From contig JAFXTE010000081.1 in assembly GCA_017525245.1 (NCBI GenBank), forward strand, positions 1 through 35,612: 35,612 nucleotides of DNA. Direction: 5' to 3'. The translations under genes were made by a program, and so were the position numbers. The DNA comes from Bacteroidales bacterium. Lineage in GTDB: Bacteria > Bacteroidota > Bacteroidia > Bacteroidales > WCHB1-69. How positions within the stretch are numbered: position 1 is the first letter of the stretch; each line of letters begins with the position of its first letter. Under the pieces are notes generated by a model, which worked only from the letters and a program-made list of their open reading frames with translations, made no database searches and had not been told where the DNA came from. Shown one piece after another: positions 1 to 8,971 of the stretch.

Positions 1-58
1 AGATGGGCGGCGGGGAAATAGCTGCCGTTGCCTGAAGTTTCACGACCGCCGCCCATCT
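1..58. repeat. Perfect 13-bp inverted repeat at the left edge
   Basis: AGATGGGCGGCGG at 1-13 is exactly complementary to CCGCCGCCCATCT at 46-58, leaving a 32-nt spacer. The window edge may cut a longer repeat. Its function is not evident. Confidence 0.6.
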
Positions 59-233
59 TCTTCCCCCTTTTCCTTGAATGTGGCGCACCATTCCGCCAGT
101 GACGATAGGAACTGGCGGAATCTCCTCCGTTCAAAGACAAAATTTCCTCAAACAGTCTGAGGCATACTTGCGAAACTTGAGTAATAGTATAGTCATCGTT
201 ATTGTCAAAGTCATAGTCCTTCTTCAGCAACAT
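1..233 (-). CDS. Partial hypothetical ORF running off the left edge
   Basis: A leftward reading frame opens with ATG at 233-231 and has no stop before the window edge. It reads MLLKKDYDFDNNDDYT and continues for 77 residues. An A-rich stretch lies just before the ATG, as is common in Bacteroidota, and the ORF is divergent from the glycosyltransferase at 379. I do not recognise a family. The second half is rich in Ser, Arg and Gly, overlaps two perfect inverted repeats, and looks less protein-like than the first 35 residues. Another minus frame (about 156-43) gives a plausible short stretch ending in TGA, so a frameshifted or degenerate gene is possible. Coding status is uncertain. Confidence 0.35.
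   Translation of the reverse strand, partial: MLLKKDYDFDNNDDYTITQVSQVCLRLFEEILSLNGGDSASSYRHWRNGAPHSRKRGKKMGGGRETSGNGSYFPAAH
90..121. repeat. Perfect 11-bp hairpin
   Basis: ATTCCGCCAGT at 90-100 and ACTGGCGGAAT at 111-121 form a perfect stem around a 10-nt loop. No T-run follows on either side, so it is not a classical intrinsic terminator. It lies inside the leftward ORF and 30 nt from the 46-58 repeat arm. Confidence 0.6.
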
Positions 234-268
234 TTTTTCCACAAATTCCGAGCATATCAAAATCTTTG

Positions 269-276
269 TATTTTTG
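269..276 (+). promoter_or_regulatory. -7 promoter box TATTTTTG
   Basis: The box matches the Bacteroidota TAnnTTTG consensus and lies about 100 nt upstream of the glycosyltransferase start at 379, so the leader would be long. No clear -33 TTTG is seen. Confidence 0.4.
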
Positions 277-378
277 CCGACCTTTTATTTTTAAACCCGA
301 ATTTTGAAATTAACATTTTTATATACTTATAAATCAGATAATTATTAATCTTAAAAAATCTTAAAATAGTATCGCATT

Positions 379-1515
379 ATGAAAATTCTATTTGTCATCG
401 ACGCCTATTTCACGAACAACAACGGCACCAGCATCTCGGCGCAACGGTTCGCGGACGAACTTCGCAAACGCGGTCACGAGGTGCGGATTCTCACCTCCTG
501 CGACGAAAGCCACGAGAACGTTTACAGCATGCCCATGTTGACAATCCCCTTTTTTCAAGGACTGATCGAGAAACACGGCTTCCAATTCGCCAAATGCAAG
601 AAAAAAATCATCAAGGAGGCGGTACAATGGGCGGACATCGTCCACTGCTTCATGCCCTTCATGCTGGAAAACAAGACCAAAAAAATCGCCGACAAAATGG
701 GCAAACCCACGACGGCTGCCTTTCACGTACAAGCCGAAAACATCACCTCCAGCTTCGGATTAGGAAAAGTGACATGGGTTAACGATATGATTTACAAGAT
801 TTTCCGAAACGTGACCTACAACCATTACACACACATTCACACCCCATCACAATTTATGGCAAGTGAGATTGAGAGGCGTGGATACACGGCTAAAATCCAT
901 GCTATTTCCAACGGCATCCAGTCGGATTTCACCTGGACAAAACGGCCGAAAGAGCCCATGTTCGCCGACAAAATCCTCATCATGATGGTCGGGCGGCTTG
1001 CCGGTGAAAAACGCCAGGACATCATCATCAATGCGTTGCATTATTCCAAATACGGCGACAAAATCCAGCTGGTTTTCGCCGGAAAAGGGCCGAAATTCAA
1101 ACAATATTACAAATTAGGACAGCAACTGAAGAACCCGCCCATCTTCACGTATCTCCCCAAAGAGAAACTGATCAACTTACTGGCACAGTGCGACTTGTAC
1201 GTACACGCATCGGACATGGAATCGGAGGCCATCTCCTGTATCGAGGCCTTCGCCACCGGGCTGGTGCCGGTCATCTCCAACAGCTCCCTTTCCGCCACCA
1301 AGCAGTTTGCCCTTGACGAACGCAGTCTGTTCAAAGCCGGCGACCCCAAAGACCTCGCCCGTGCCATCGACTATTGGCTTGACCACCCAGAAGAAAAGAA
1401 AAAGATGGAGAAAATCTACTCCGAATCCGCCGCAAAGTACAATATCAACAATTCCATAACTCTGTTTGAAGAGATGCTGGAAGAGGCCATCCAAGATCAT
1501 GAAAAATCTAAATAA
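379..1515 (+). CDS. GT4-family glycosyltransferase
   Basis: This 378-aa protein is a retaining GT-B glycosyltransferase of family GT4, probably moving a sugar from a nucleotide-sugar donor to a lipid or glycan acceptor at the cytoplasmic face of the inner membrane. The N-terminal Rossmann half opens MKILFVIDAYFTNNNGTSIS, with the Asn/Gly-rich loop usual for GT4. The C-terminal half has VGRLAGEKRQD, FAGKGP and the E-x7-E donor motif (E281 and E289 in ESEAISCIEA). The closest described group by pattern is the 1,2-diacylglycerol 3-glucosyltransferase type; the substrate cannot be read from the sequence. There is no signal peptide or membrane segment. Length is normal for the family. Its last 17 nt overlap the esterase start at 1499, so the two are probably cotranscribed and translationally coupled. 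Confidence 0.88.
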   Translation: MKILFVIDAYFTNNNGTSISAQRFADELRKRGHEVRILTSCDESHENVYSMPMLTIPFFQGLIEKHGFQFAKCKKKIIKEAVQWADIVHCFMPFMLENKTKKIADKMGKPTTAAFHVQAENITSSFGLGKVTWVNDMIYKIFRNVTYNHYTHIHTPSQFMASEIERRGYTAKIHAISNGIQSDFTWTKRPKEPMFADKILIMMVGRLAGEKRQDIIINALHYSKYGDKIQLVFAGKGPKFKQYYKLGQQLKNPPIFTYLPKEKLINLLAQCDLYVHASDMESEAISCIEAFATGLVPVISNSSLSATKQFALDERSLFKAGDPKDLARAIDYWLDHPEEKKKMEKIYSESAAKYNINNSITLFEEMLEEAIQDHEKSK

Positions 1516-2641
1516 AATGACACTCTGCGTACTGATTGTCTTGTTAATACTGTCTCTGACTTGTGGGAACGCGCAGGAGCCGCCACGTGATTCCATCTTC
1601 CTGCATCCTGACGGGTCTGTGACGTTTCTATACCAAAACCCCGACGCGAAGTCGGTCAAGGTCTATTGCGACTGCAAGCTGCGGAAGGAGACCCCGATCA
1701 TCCGCACCGAGAATTACCATTCCGCAAAGATGTCCAAAGACAGTTCCGGATTATGGGCTTACACCACCCCACCCTTGCCACCGGAGGTTTACACCTACCA
1801 GTTCGGGAGTGACTCGCGACGTTTTCCCGACCCCACCAACCCCGACTCCATCCGCGTGCGCTGCGAGAAGATGAGTGTGTTCACCGTTGGCGGTACCCCG
1901 CAAACCGACCTCTATCGCGCAGAACCGCTTCGTGGTCATCTGGACACGTTAGAGTTCCAAAGCCGCAACGAGACCGTGACGCGGCGCATCATCGTCTATA
2001 CGCCGCCGCAATATACGGAGGGCAACCGCCAGTTCCCCGTCCTCTACCTGCTGCACGGGCTCAACGGAAACGAGACGGCTTGGAATGACCGGGGACGCGC
2101 CGCGCAAATTCTCGACAACCTCATCGTCCAAGAGAAAGCGAACCCGATGATTTTAGTGATGCCCGATGCCAACCCCCGATGCCTGATAGGACAACGGGAA
2201 GATGTCAGCCTGTTCAAGAACCTCCTTCTCTATTCTTCCTGGGACAAGATGGAGTTCGAGAAATGCTACCCCGAGATGGACTCGCTCCTCAGCAGCCGTT
2301 ACCTTTTCTCAACACGTGCAGGCTGCCGCGCCGTGGCCGGTTTGTCAGCCGGCGCGAAGCAATCCGCCAACCTTGCCAACCTTTACGACAGCACTTTCTC
2401 GTCCATCGGACTGTTCTCGCCAGTAGTCGGGAAAAAGCAGTTGCCGCAGAGCACTTATTCCCAATATTGGATCAGCAGCGGCACAGGTGACCTCTTCCGT
2501 CTTCAAATCAACAAATTCTGCAAGAAGATGCAGCGCAAACACATCCCCTACACGATGTACAGCTCCGCAGGCGGCCACACCTGGCGCAACTGGCGTGTCT
2601 ATTTCTCGGAGTATGTGCGGACGTTGTTTTGGCGGGACTGA
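1499..2641 (+). CDS. Secreted alpha/beta-hydrolase esterase (PF00756 type)
   Basis: A 380-aa exported esterase of the enterochelin/feruloyl esterase family. The start at 1499 gives a proper signal peptide (MKNLNK then a Leu/Ile/Val core, ending near CGNAQ). The upstream ATG at 1466 would add charged residues translated from the glycosyltransferase tail. Residues about 30-130 form a beta-rich E-set/CBM48-like domain, and the rest is the hydrolase. Visible catalytic elements are YLLHGLNG (oxyanion region), nucleophile S283 in GLSAG, D331 in GTGD and H360 in GGHTWRNW. Known relatives cleave feruloyl or acetyl esters on plant xylan, or siderophore esters; the substrate here is unknown. The stop codon is followed two bases later by the GATGARGC ladder leading into the next gene. 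Confidence 0.85.
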   Translation: MKNLNKMTLCVLIVLLILSLTCGNAQEPPRDSIFLHPDGSVTFLYQNPDAKSVKVYCDCKLRKETPIIRTENYHSAKMSKDSSGLWAYTTPPLPPEVYTYQFGSDSRRFPDPTNPDSIRVRCEKMSVFTVGGTPQTDLYRAEPLRGHLDTLEFQSRNETVTRRIIVYTPPQYTEGNRQFPVLYLLHGLNGNETAWNDRGRAAQILDNLIVQEKANPMILVMPDANPRCLIGQREDVSLFKNLLLYSSWDKMEFEKCYPEMDSLLSSRYLFSTRAGCRAVAGLSAGAKQSANLANLYDSTFSSIGLFSPVVGKKQLPQSTYSQYWISSGTGDLFRLQINKFCKKMQRKHIPYTMYSSAGGHTWRNWRVYFSEYVRTLFWRD

Positions 2642-2642
2642 C

Positions 2643-2720
2643 GATGAGGCGATGAAGCGATGAGGCGATGAAGCGATGAGGCGATGAGGCGATGAAGCGA
2701 TGAAACGATGAATGAAACGA
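2643..2720 (+). repeat. (GATGARGC)n tandem array / minicistron ladder
   Basis: About nine copies of an 8-bp unit GATGAGGC or GATGAAGC fill the gap between the esterase stop and the PCMD start. Each unit reads ATG-ARG-CGA-TGA, and each TGA overlaps the next ATG as ATGA. The final ATGs belong to the downstream gene. Confidence 0.9.
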
Positions 2721-3772
2721 TGAATAGTAAGCGAAATAGAAGGTTGTGGCTCGTAATGACGGGCTTAATTATCCATTATCAATTATCCATTATCAATTAC
2801 GCTGTCGCACAGACGCAGATGGCGAACCGCGATTTCGAGCAGTGGACGAGCGTCGGGAAGGGCGATGCCGTGCCTAAGCAGTGGCACTCTTACGGTGACG
2901 CGGACTGCCAGCTGAAGGGCATCTACTCGTGGGGGTGCGGTCCGATGACCAAGAACCACAGCAACCGCGTGTCGGGCCACACGGGCTACGGCTGCGAGAT
3001 CCAATCGACCTCGCTCGCGGGCAATATCGTCAACGGGGTGCTCACCACGGGACAGATGCAGTTCGCCTCGACGGACAACAAGAACCCCGACAACTGCACC
3101 TACAGCGACAAGGACAACAAATGCGGGCACAAGGCCGCCATGGCTTTCACCGGCCGCCCCGACTCGGTCTATTTCTGGTGCAAGTTCGACATGAAGAAGC
3201 CCTCCAATGTGGCCGTCGCGAAGTTCCACCTCCACGGCAACATAGCGTACAAAGACATATCGACACACACTCCCGCCACGGCGCAGAAAGGCAAGATCGG
3301 AAACGCTTTTTGCGAGTTCAGAGACCCCAACGACGGGAAATGGCACCAATACAAGTTCGCCTTCACCTACTATGACGAACAGAACCGTGTGGTGAAGACC
3401 GCCACGCGCACGCCTTCGTACATCCTGGCCTGCTTCTCCACCAACAAGATCGCCAAAGGCGGCCACTCGGGCGACAAACTGTCCATCGACGACATCGAGA
3501 TGGTGTATAACAAACGGTTGTCCTATTTATATATAAATGGTATAGCACTACCGGATTTCGACCCTGACCGAACCGAATACAGTTATAGCTGCAATAGTGT
3601 TGTCACGCCTGTGGTCGAAGCCGAGGCGCAATCGCCAAATGCCCAGATGCGAATTGAGCAGCAAGACCGAAGCATCCGTATTGTAGTGATTCATGACGAC
3701 GGGGAAAAGGTTTATACGATTGCATTGTCGGCGAATTATGCGAATTATGCGAATTTTTCGATGAAGCGATGA
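2708..3772 (+). CDS. Secreted PCMD-family protein
   Basis: This 354-aa protein is predicted to be exported. Its body (about residues 35-275) matches the putative carbohydrate metabolism domain (PCMD, PF13201) found next to Bacteroidota polysaccharide-utilisation and surface genes: NRDFEQW at the start, NGVLTTGQMQF in the middle, RPDSVYFWCKF, and a late KLSIDDIEMVY strand. The C-terminal 75 residues form a small beta domain (YLYINGIALPDFDP) resembling a cadherin-like or DUF4971-like repeat. Molecular function of PCMD is not established. Start alternatives are 2708 and 2720, both inside a GATGARRC array. The signal-peptide core (LIIHYQLSIINYAVAQ) and the last ten residues (ending NYANYANFSMKR) are encoded by intergenic-type repeats, so both ends of this gene appear repeat-derived. 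Confidence 0.72.
   Translation: MNETMNSKRNRRLWLVMTGLIIHYQLSIINYAVAQTQMANRDFEQWTSVGKGDAVPKQWHSYGDADCQLKGIYSWGCGPMTKNHSNRVSGHTGYGCEIQSTSLAGNIVNGVLTTGQMQFASTDNKNPDNCTYSDKDNKCGHKAAMAFTGRPDSVYFWCKFDMKKPSNVAVAKFHLHGNIAYKDISTHTPATAQKGKIGNAFCEFRDPNDGKWHQYKFAFTYYDEQNRVVKTATRTPSYILACFSTNKIAKGGHSGDKLSIDDIEMVYNKRLSYLYINGIALPDFDPDRTEYSYSCNSVVTPVVEAEAQSPNAQMRIEQQDRSIRIVVIHDDGEKVYTIALSANYANYANFSMKR
2766..2802 (+). repeat. ATTATC-type tandem repeat inside the signal-peptide region
   Basis: Two copies of ATTATCCATTATCAATT lie in tandem within the 5' coding part of the PCMD gene and supply the hydrophobic segment. Related units recur in spacers elsewhere in the window. Confidence 0.75.
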
Positions 3773-3774
3773 TG
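3730..3774 (+). repeat. GCGAATTAT and GATGAAGC repeats at the PCMD 3' end
   Basis: GCGAATTAT-GCGAATTAT-GCGAATTTT is followed by CGATGAAGCGATGA, which contains the stop codon. The same GCGAATT unit recurs at 25420-25485, and the same GATGAAGC unit at 2643, 7616 and 27721. Confidence 0.75.
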
Positions 3775-3800
3775 TAGGGACGCGATTTATCGCGTCCTCC
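3775..3800 (+). repeat. Palindromic REP-like element, possible terminator
   Basis: GGACGCGA (3778-3785), a TTTA loop and TCGCGTCC (3790-3797) form a perfect 8-bp stem. The flanking GTAGGG makes it resemble the element at 34180-34207. No T-run follows, so termination would be weak or factor-assisted. Confidence 0.6.
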
Positions 3801-3876
3801 TGAAACGTGTTTCGGCAAAATAAACACCTGTTGAAAAAAAATTATTTGCCTCAATGATTGGGAATTAAAAAAAGTG

Positions 3877-3884
3877 TATTTTTG
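3877..3884 (+). promoter_or_regulatory. -7 promoter box TATTTTTG of the str operon
   Basis: A perfect TAnnTTTG box about 60 nt before rpsL, in an AT-rich leader. The only upstream TTTG (3845-3848) is spaced too far (28 nt) to be a confident -33 element. Confidence 0.6.
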
Positions 3885-3945
3885 CAGCCCGAAATTTTAG
3901 TGTAAAAAGAACTTAAAATCAAAAAATTAAAAGGAAAAAAAGTTT

Positions 3946-4332
3946 ATGCCTACCATTCAACAATTAGTAAGAAAGGGAAGAAAAAGACTTACCACTCAAA
4001 GTAAGTCAAAGGCTTTGGACGCATGCCCGCAGAGACGCGGTGTTTGCTTGAGAGTTTATACCACCACGCCGAAAAAACCTAATTCAGCCATGCGTAAGGT
4101 GGCCAGAGTTAGAATGACCAACGGCAAAGAGGTGAACGCCTACATCCCCGGTGAAGGCCACAACCTGCAGGAGCACAGCATCGTGCTGGTGCGCGGCGGT
4201 CGTGTGAAAGACCTCCCCGGTGTCCGTTATCACATCGTTCGCGGTGCCCTTGACTCCGCCGGCGTTGACGGCCGTCTGCAAGGACGCTCCAAATACGGTG
4301 CAAAACGTCCCAAAAAAGCCGCTGGTAAATAA
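3946..4332 (+). CDS. rpsL: Small ribosomal subunit protein uS12
   Basis: 128 aa, normal length. S12 sits at the decoding centre of the 30S subunit and takes part in tRNA selection. Diagnostic stretches are [17 protein letters not shown] and [13 protein letters not shown]. The lysines at the usual streptomycin-resistance positions in both stretches are wild type, so the sequence predicts a drug-sensitive form. The Asp in VKDLPG, which is methylthiolated in some bacteria, is present. First gene of the rpsL-rpsG-fusA-rpsJ operon, 80 nt ahead of rpsG. No strong Shine-Dalgarno is visible, only an A-rich leader, as usual for Bacteroidota ribosomal genes. Confidence 0.99.
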   Translation: MPTIQQLVRKGRKRLTTQSKSKALDACPQRRGVCLRVYTTTPKKPNSAMRKVARVRMTNGKEVNAYIPGEGHNLQEHSIVLVRGGRVKDLPGVRYHIVRGALDSAGVDGRLQGRSKYGAKRPKKAAGK

Positions 4333-4412
4333 AAATTCCCTTAAAGTGTAAATTGAACGCCGCGATTGGCGATTCAAGAGTAAATAACCAAAATTATTGA
4401 AGATACAAAAGT

Positions 4413-4880
4413 ATGAGAAATTCACATGCAAAGAAAAGGATCATTCTTCCGGATCCGAAATTCAATGACGAACAGGTAACCAAATTCGTCAACAACATCA
4501 TGTTGAAAGGCAAAAAGAACCTTGCTTTCGAAATCTTCTACGGCGCTATCGACATCGTGAGCGAGAAAACCAAGGAGAACGGTCTCGAAGTGTGGAAGAA
4601 AGCCCTCGAAAACGTCACCCCGAGCGTGGAAGTCAAGAGCCGCCGCGTGGGTGGTACCACCCTCCCCGTCCCTGAGGAGATCAAGCCGGGCAGAAAGCAG
4701 TCTGTAGGTATGAAGAACCTGATCACCTTCGCACGCAAACGCCACGAGAAAACGATGGCTGACAAGCTCGCCCAGGAGATCATGGCAGCATACAAGAGTG
4801 AAGGCGCCGCTTTCAAGAAGAAAGAGGAGATTCACAGAATGGCAGAGGCCAACAAGGCATTCGCTCACATGCGCATGTAG
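4413..4880 (+). CDS. rpsG: Small ribosomal subunit protein uS7
   Basis: 155 aa, normal for a bacterial S7, the primary assembly protein that binds the 3' major domain of 16S rRNA and lines the E site. The sequence carries the expected motifs: [28 protein letters not shown] for the beta-hairpin region, and a C-terminal helix [20 protein letters not shown]. Second gene of the str operon, with 54 nt to fusA. In enterobacteria S7 also acts as translational autoregulator of this operon; no such site can be shown here. Confidence 0.99.
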   Translation: MRNSHAKKRIILPDPKFNDEQVTKFVNNIMLKGKKNLAFEIFYGAIDIVSEKTKENGLEVWKKALENVTPSVEVKSRRVGGTTLPVPEEIKPGRKQSVGMKNLITFARKRHEKTMADKLAQEIMAAYKSEGAAFKKKEEIHRMAEANKAFAHMRM

Positions 4881-4934
4881 TCCGGCCACGCCACCCCCAT
4901 TTTCATTTCACCTTACCGTACAGTTTTCGAGACG

Positions 4935-7028
<2,094 letters not shown>

Positions 7029-7110
7029 ACGTAAGACGTGAGACTTAAGACTTTAGGAATTCAGATCACTGGTCACTGATCACAAAGAAAAAAAAACAAT
7101 TAAACAATTA
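7029..7110 (+). repeat. fusA-rpsJ spacer with degenerate short repeats
   Basis: The spacer holds GTAAGACGTGAGACTTAAGAC and a GATCACTGGTCACTGATCAC segment, then an A-rich leader before rpsJ. The GTAAGACGT unit recurs at 20860-20937 and related GACTGAGGACT units at 7548-7578. No promoter box is seen, so rpsJ is probably cotranscribed with fusA. Confidence 0.55.
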
Positions 7111-7116
7111 AAATAA

Positions 7117-7431
7117 ATGGCTCATAGAATTAGAATCAAACTGAAATCATTCGACCACACGTTGGTTGACAAGTCTGCCGAGAAGATCGTCAAGACTGTG
7201 AACAGCGTGAAGGACGACAAAGTGGTGCTCGTTGGCCCTATTCCGCTTCCGACCCACAAGAAAATCTTCACCGTGAACCGCTCCACCTTCGTCAACAAGA
7301 AGTCAAGAGAGCAATTCCAGCTTTCCACCTACAAGAGAATCCTGGACATTTACGGTACCACCACTCAGACCATCGACGCTTTGATGAAGCTGGAATTGCC
7401 CAGCGGCGTTGACGTTGAAATCAAAGTCTGA
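7117..7431 (+). CDS. rpsJ: Small ribosomal subunit protein uS10
   Basis: 104 aa, full-length S10, a 30S head protein that also pairs with NusB in antitermination. Family signatures are [51 protein letters not shown] and the terminal [13 protein letters not shown]. It has a slightly longer loop ([13 protein letters not shown]) than many Bacteroidota S10 proteins. In most Bacteroidota rpsJ is followed by rplC and the rest of the S10-spc cluster; here it is followed by a palindrome, tRNA-Ala and a terminator, so the operon ends at rpsJ. Confidence 0.98.
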   Translation: MAHRIRIKLKSFDHTLVDKSAEKIVKTVNSVKDDKVVLVGPIPLPTHKKIFTVNRSTFVNKKSREQFQLSTYKRILDIYGTTTQTIDALMKLELPSGVDVEIKV

Positions 7432-7442
7432 AGTAGGACAAC

Positions 7443-7459
7443 AGCCTGATTATCAGGCT
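7443..7459 (+). terminator. Short palindrome after rpsJ
   Basis: AGCCTGAT and ATCAGGCT flank one T, forming a hairpin 12 nt after the rpsJ stop, followed by TAATTT. It is a weak terminator or an RNA-processing site between the rpsJ mRNA and the tRNA. Confidence 0.45.
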
Positions 7460-7465
7460 TAATTT

Positions 7466-7539
7466 GGGGCGTTAGCTCAGTTGGCTAGAGCGTTTGACTG
7501 GCAGTCAAGAGGTCGTGAGTTCGATTCTCATACGCTCCA
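7466..7539 (+). tRNA. tRNA-Ala (GGC)
   Basis: A 74-nt cloverleaf: acceptor GGGGCGT/ACGCTCC, anticodon loop CTGGCAG with anticodon GGC (reads GCC), and T-loop GTTCGATTC. The G3-U70 wobble, the alanine identity element, is present. CCA is not encoded. It lies 34 nt after rpsJ with no promoter box of its own visible, so it may be processed from the str transcript. Confidence 0.97.
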
Positions 7540-7580
7540 CATAATGTTAGACTGAGGACTGAGGACTTGAGACTTAGGAA

Positions 7581-7610
7581 GGGCGTGGCCGTTTTGGCTG
7601 CGCCTTTTTT
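7581..7610 (+). terminator. Intrinsic terminator after tRNA-Ala
   Basis: GGGCGTGGCC and GGCTGCGCC pair (with G-T wobbles) around GTTTT, followed by six or more T. A close relative of this hairpin lies on the minus strand at 20941-20969. Confidence 0.85.
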
Positions 7611-7613
7611 GTT

Positions 7614-7646
7614 GCGATGAAAACGATGAGACGATGAAGCGATGAT
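7614..7646 (+). repeat. GATGARRC array
   Basis: Four units (GATGAAAAC, GATGAGAC, GATGAAGC, GATGATCC) follow the terminator, the same family as at 2643 and 27721. Here no gene start follows on this strand. Confidence 0.75.
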
Positions 7647-7685
7647 CCCGTCACTTTCATCACGGGCATCGTACCTACACCATCT

Positions 7686-8120
7686 CTACTGCTCTACGTT
7701 ATTCTTGCTGTAATAATTGAGATCAACGCGCTCGGTCCAACCCTGCATCTGCCAGAACTTGTTGCCGATTTCGTTGTTCTTCAGCACCAATAGGCCATTC
7801 TTTTTGATGCCCTCCTGTTCGATGGCATGATAAACCATGCCGAGGAGCGCCTTGCCGATACCGCGCTGACGCAAATCCTTGCGCACGACCGTATGGTAGA
7901 TGTAAGCGCGGCGTCCGTCCATGCCGCACATAATCACGCCGACAATCTCGCCGTCCATCACCGCAACGAAATTGGAGGTTGGGTTCTTTTTCAAAAACTT
8001 GGCGATGCCTTCAGCGGAGTCGTCATAACCGCGCAACGCCATTCCTTCGGTAATCGACCACAACGCATACACCTGCTCGTAGTCTTCAATCGTCATCAGT
8101 CTGATTTGATACTCTTGCAT
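7686..8120 (-). CDS. GNAT-family N-acetyltransferase
   Basis: 144 aa with start at 8120. It belongs to the GCN5-related acetyltransferases, which transfer acetyl from acetyl-CoA to an amine; the substrate is unknown. The fold order is visible: IRLMTIEDYEQVYALW (beta1-alpha1), FVAVMDGEIVGVIMCG (beta2-3), YIYHTVVRKDLRQRGIGKAL (beta4 and the Q/RxxGxG/A acetyl-CoA loop), then NGLLVLKNNEIGNKFWQMQGW with the typical late N..A/F...GF/W pattern. A -7 box (TACATTTG, 8144-8151) puts the transcript start near 8138, which leaves almost no leader for the ATG at 8135 and excludes longer forms, so MQEYQIRLM at 8120 is preferred. Divergent from the gene at 8252. Confidence 0.85.
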   Translation of the reverse strand: MQEYQIRLMTIEDYEQVYALWSITEGMALRGYDDSAEGIAKFLKKNPTSNFVAVMDGEIVGVIMCGMDGRRAYIYHTVVRKDLRQRGIGKALLGMVYHAIEQEGIKKNGLLVLKNNEIGNKFWQMQGWTERVDLNYYSKNNVEQ

Positions 8121-8143
8121 AACTGGAATTTTCATTGAAGGCG

Positions 8144-8151
8144 CAAATGTA
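8144..8151 (-). promoter_or_regulatory. -7 box TACATTTG for the GNAT gene
   Basis: A perfect TAnnTTTG on the minus strand 24 nt upstream of the preferred start at 8120. It decides the start choice. Confidence 0.6.
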
Positions 8152-8222
8152 CATAAATTTCGAATACATGCTGACAAGTGAAATTGAAGAAGAACGACAC
8201 ACTTTTCACTCTGAAAAAATTG

Positions 8223-8230
8223 TATTTTTG
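8223..8230 (+). promoter_or_regulatory. -7 box TATTTTTG for the gene at 8252
   Basis: A perfect box 22 nt before the ATG at 8252, so an upstream in-frame ATG at 8135 would not be on the mRNA. Confidence 0.65.
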
Positions 8231-8251
8231 CACATTCAACCTCTATCCTCA

Positions 8252-8971
8252 ATGGTCACAAAGAAGAAAGAAAAACCGCAAATCATCTCGTTGGACGCAT
8301 TCGGGAGCGCCAAAGATTACTGGCTCTGCTGGGTGCAATCGCCGCTGTCGCATTTCCCTTTCGCCGCAAGCGTGCAAAAACAATTCGGGTATCCATGCAG
8401 TTATATCGGGGACATCAGCCTCGAAGATATTCACCCCGACCTGAAGTTTCCGATGTACTTCACCAACTTCAACGTGGATTACGATGTAAATCTGGTCATT
8501 CTGGCGAACCACGTCACGGCTCCCACCACATTATCCATGGACCAGCAAAATCCGCTGTTAGGAGGGCTGCTTTTTGAAGACGAATACTATCTTTTCAACA
8601 ATCAAGGGCTTACAAAAATCCCTTTCTCTTATCCGCAAGCGGATTTCCTGTATCTGCTCTCCACAGACAAACAGGCGGACATCACCGACTACATCGAACA
8701 GCTTCCGTTGATTCCAGACACCAAGATAATATGCCAGGACACGCCTAAACAAATGGCAGACAGCCAGAAAAAAAGCAAACAAGTATTGGATTTCCTGCAA
8801 TACTTGTTCTACGAATCAGAAGCAGCGGTGAAAGAATTCCGTCAACGGAAACTATCCCAACAGCTGCACCACAAGATGTCAGTGGCCGAAACCAACTACG
8901 GGTATTTAAGATTCCCCGTAGAGGATAACAGAACGATTACCAGCAATTTACTAAGAAGAGAAGACTATTAA
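8252..8971 (+). CDS. Uncharacterised Bacteroidota protein (possibly IPExxxVDY-like)
   Basis: A 239-aa cytoplasmic protein without signal or membrane segment, starting MVTKKKEKPQIISLDAFG. The arrangement YWLCWVQSPLSHFPFAASVQKQFGY, then MYFTNFNVDYDVNLVILANH, then LFEDEYYLFNNQ and ADFLYLL recalls the small IPExxxVDY family of Bacteroidota, but the signature itself is not intact and this protein is longer, with a C-terminal extension rich in Gln, Lys and Arg. Function is unknown. The start follows from the promoter box at 8223. Its TAA stop overlaps tail-to-tail with the cstA stop (shared TTAA, 8968-8971). Confidence 0.7.
   Translation: MVTKKKEKPQIISLDAFGSAKDYWLCWVQSPLSHFPFAASVQKQFGYPCSYIGDISLEDIHPDLKFPMYFTNFNVDYDVNLVILANHVTAPTTLSMDQQNPLLGGLLFEDEYYLFNNQGLTKIPFSYPQADFLYLLSTDKQADITDYIEQLPLIPDTKIICQDTPKQMADSQKKSKQVLDFLQYLFYESEAAVKEFRQRKLSQQLHHKMSVAETNYGYLRFPVEDNRTITSNLLRREDY

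Noticed and set aside
78-332. 84-aa ORF ahead of the glycosyltransferase
   Set aside because: Low-complexity Ile/Val/Phe content, no leader, and it overlaps the promoter box and the more plausible divergent ORF.
2783-3466. 227-aa ORF antisense to the PCMD gene
   Set aside because: Shadow frame of GC-rich coding DNA, Val/Arg/Gly-rich with no motif.
8135-8251. Upstream 39-residue extension of the gene at 8252
   Set aside because: It lies mostly upstream of the TATTTTTG box at 8223, and the start at 8252 has a suitable leader.
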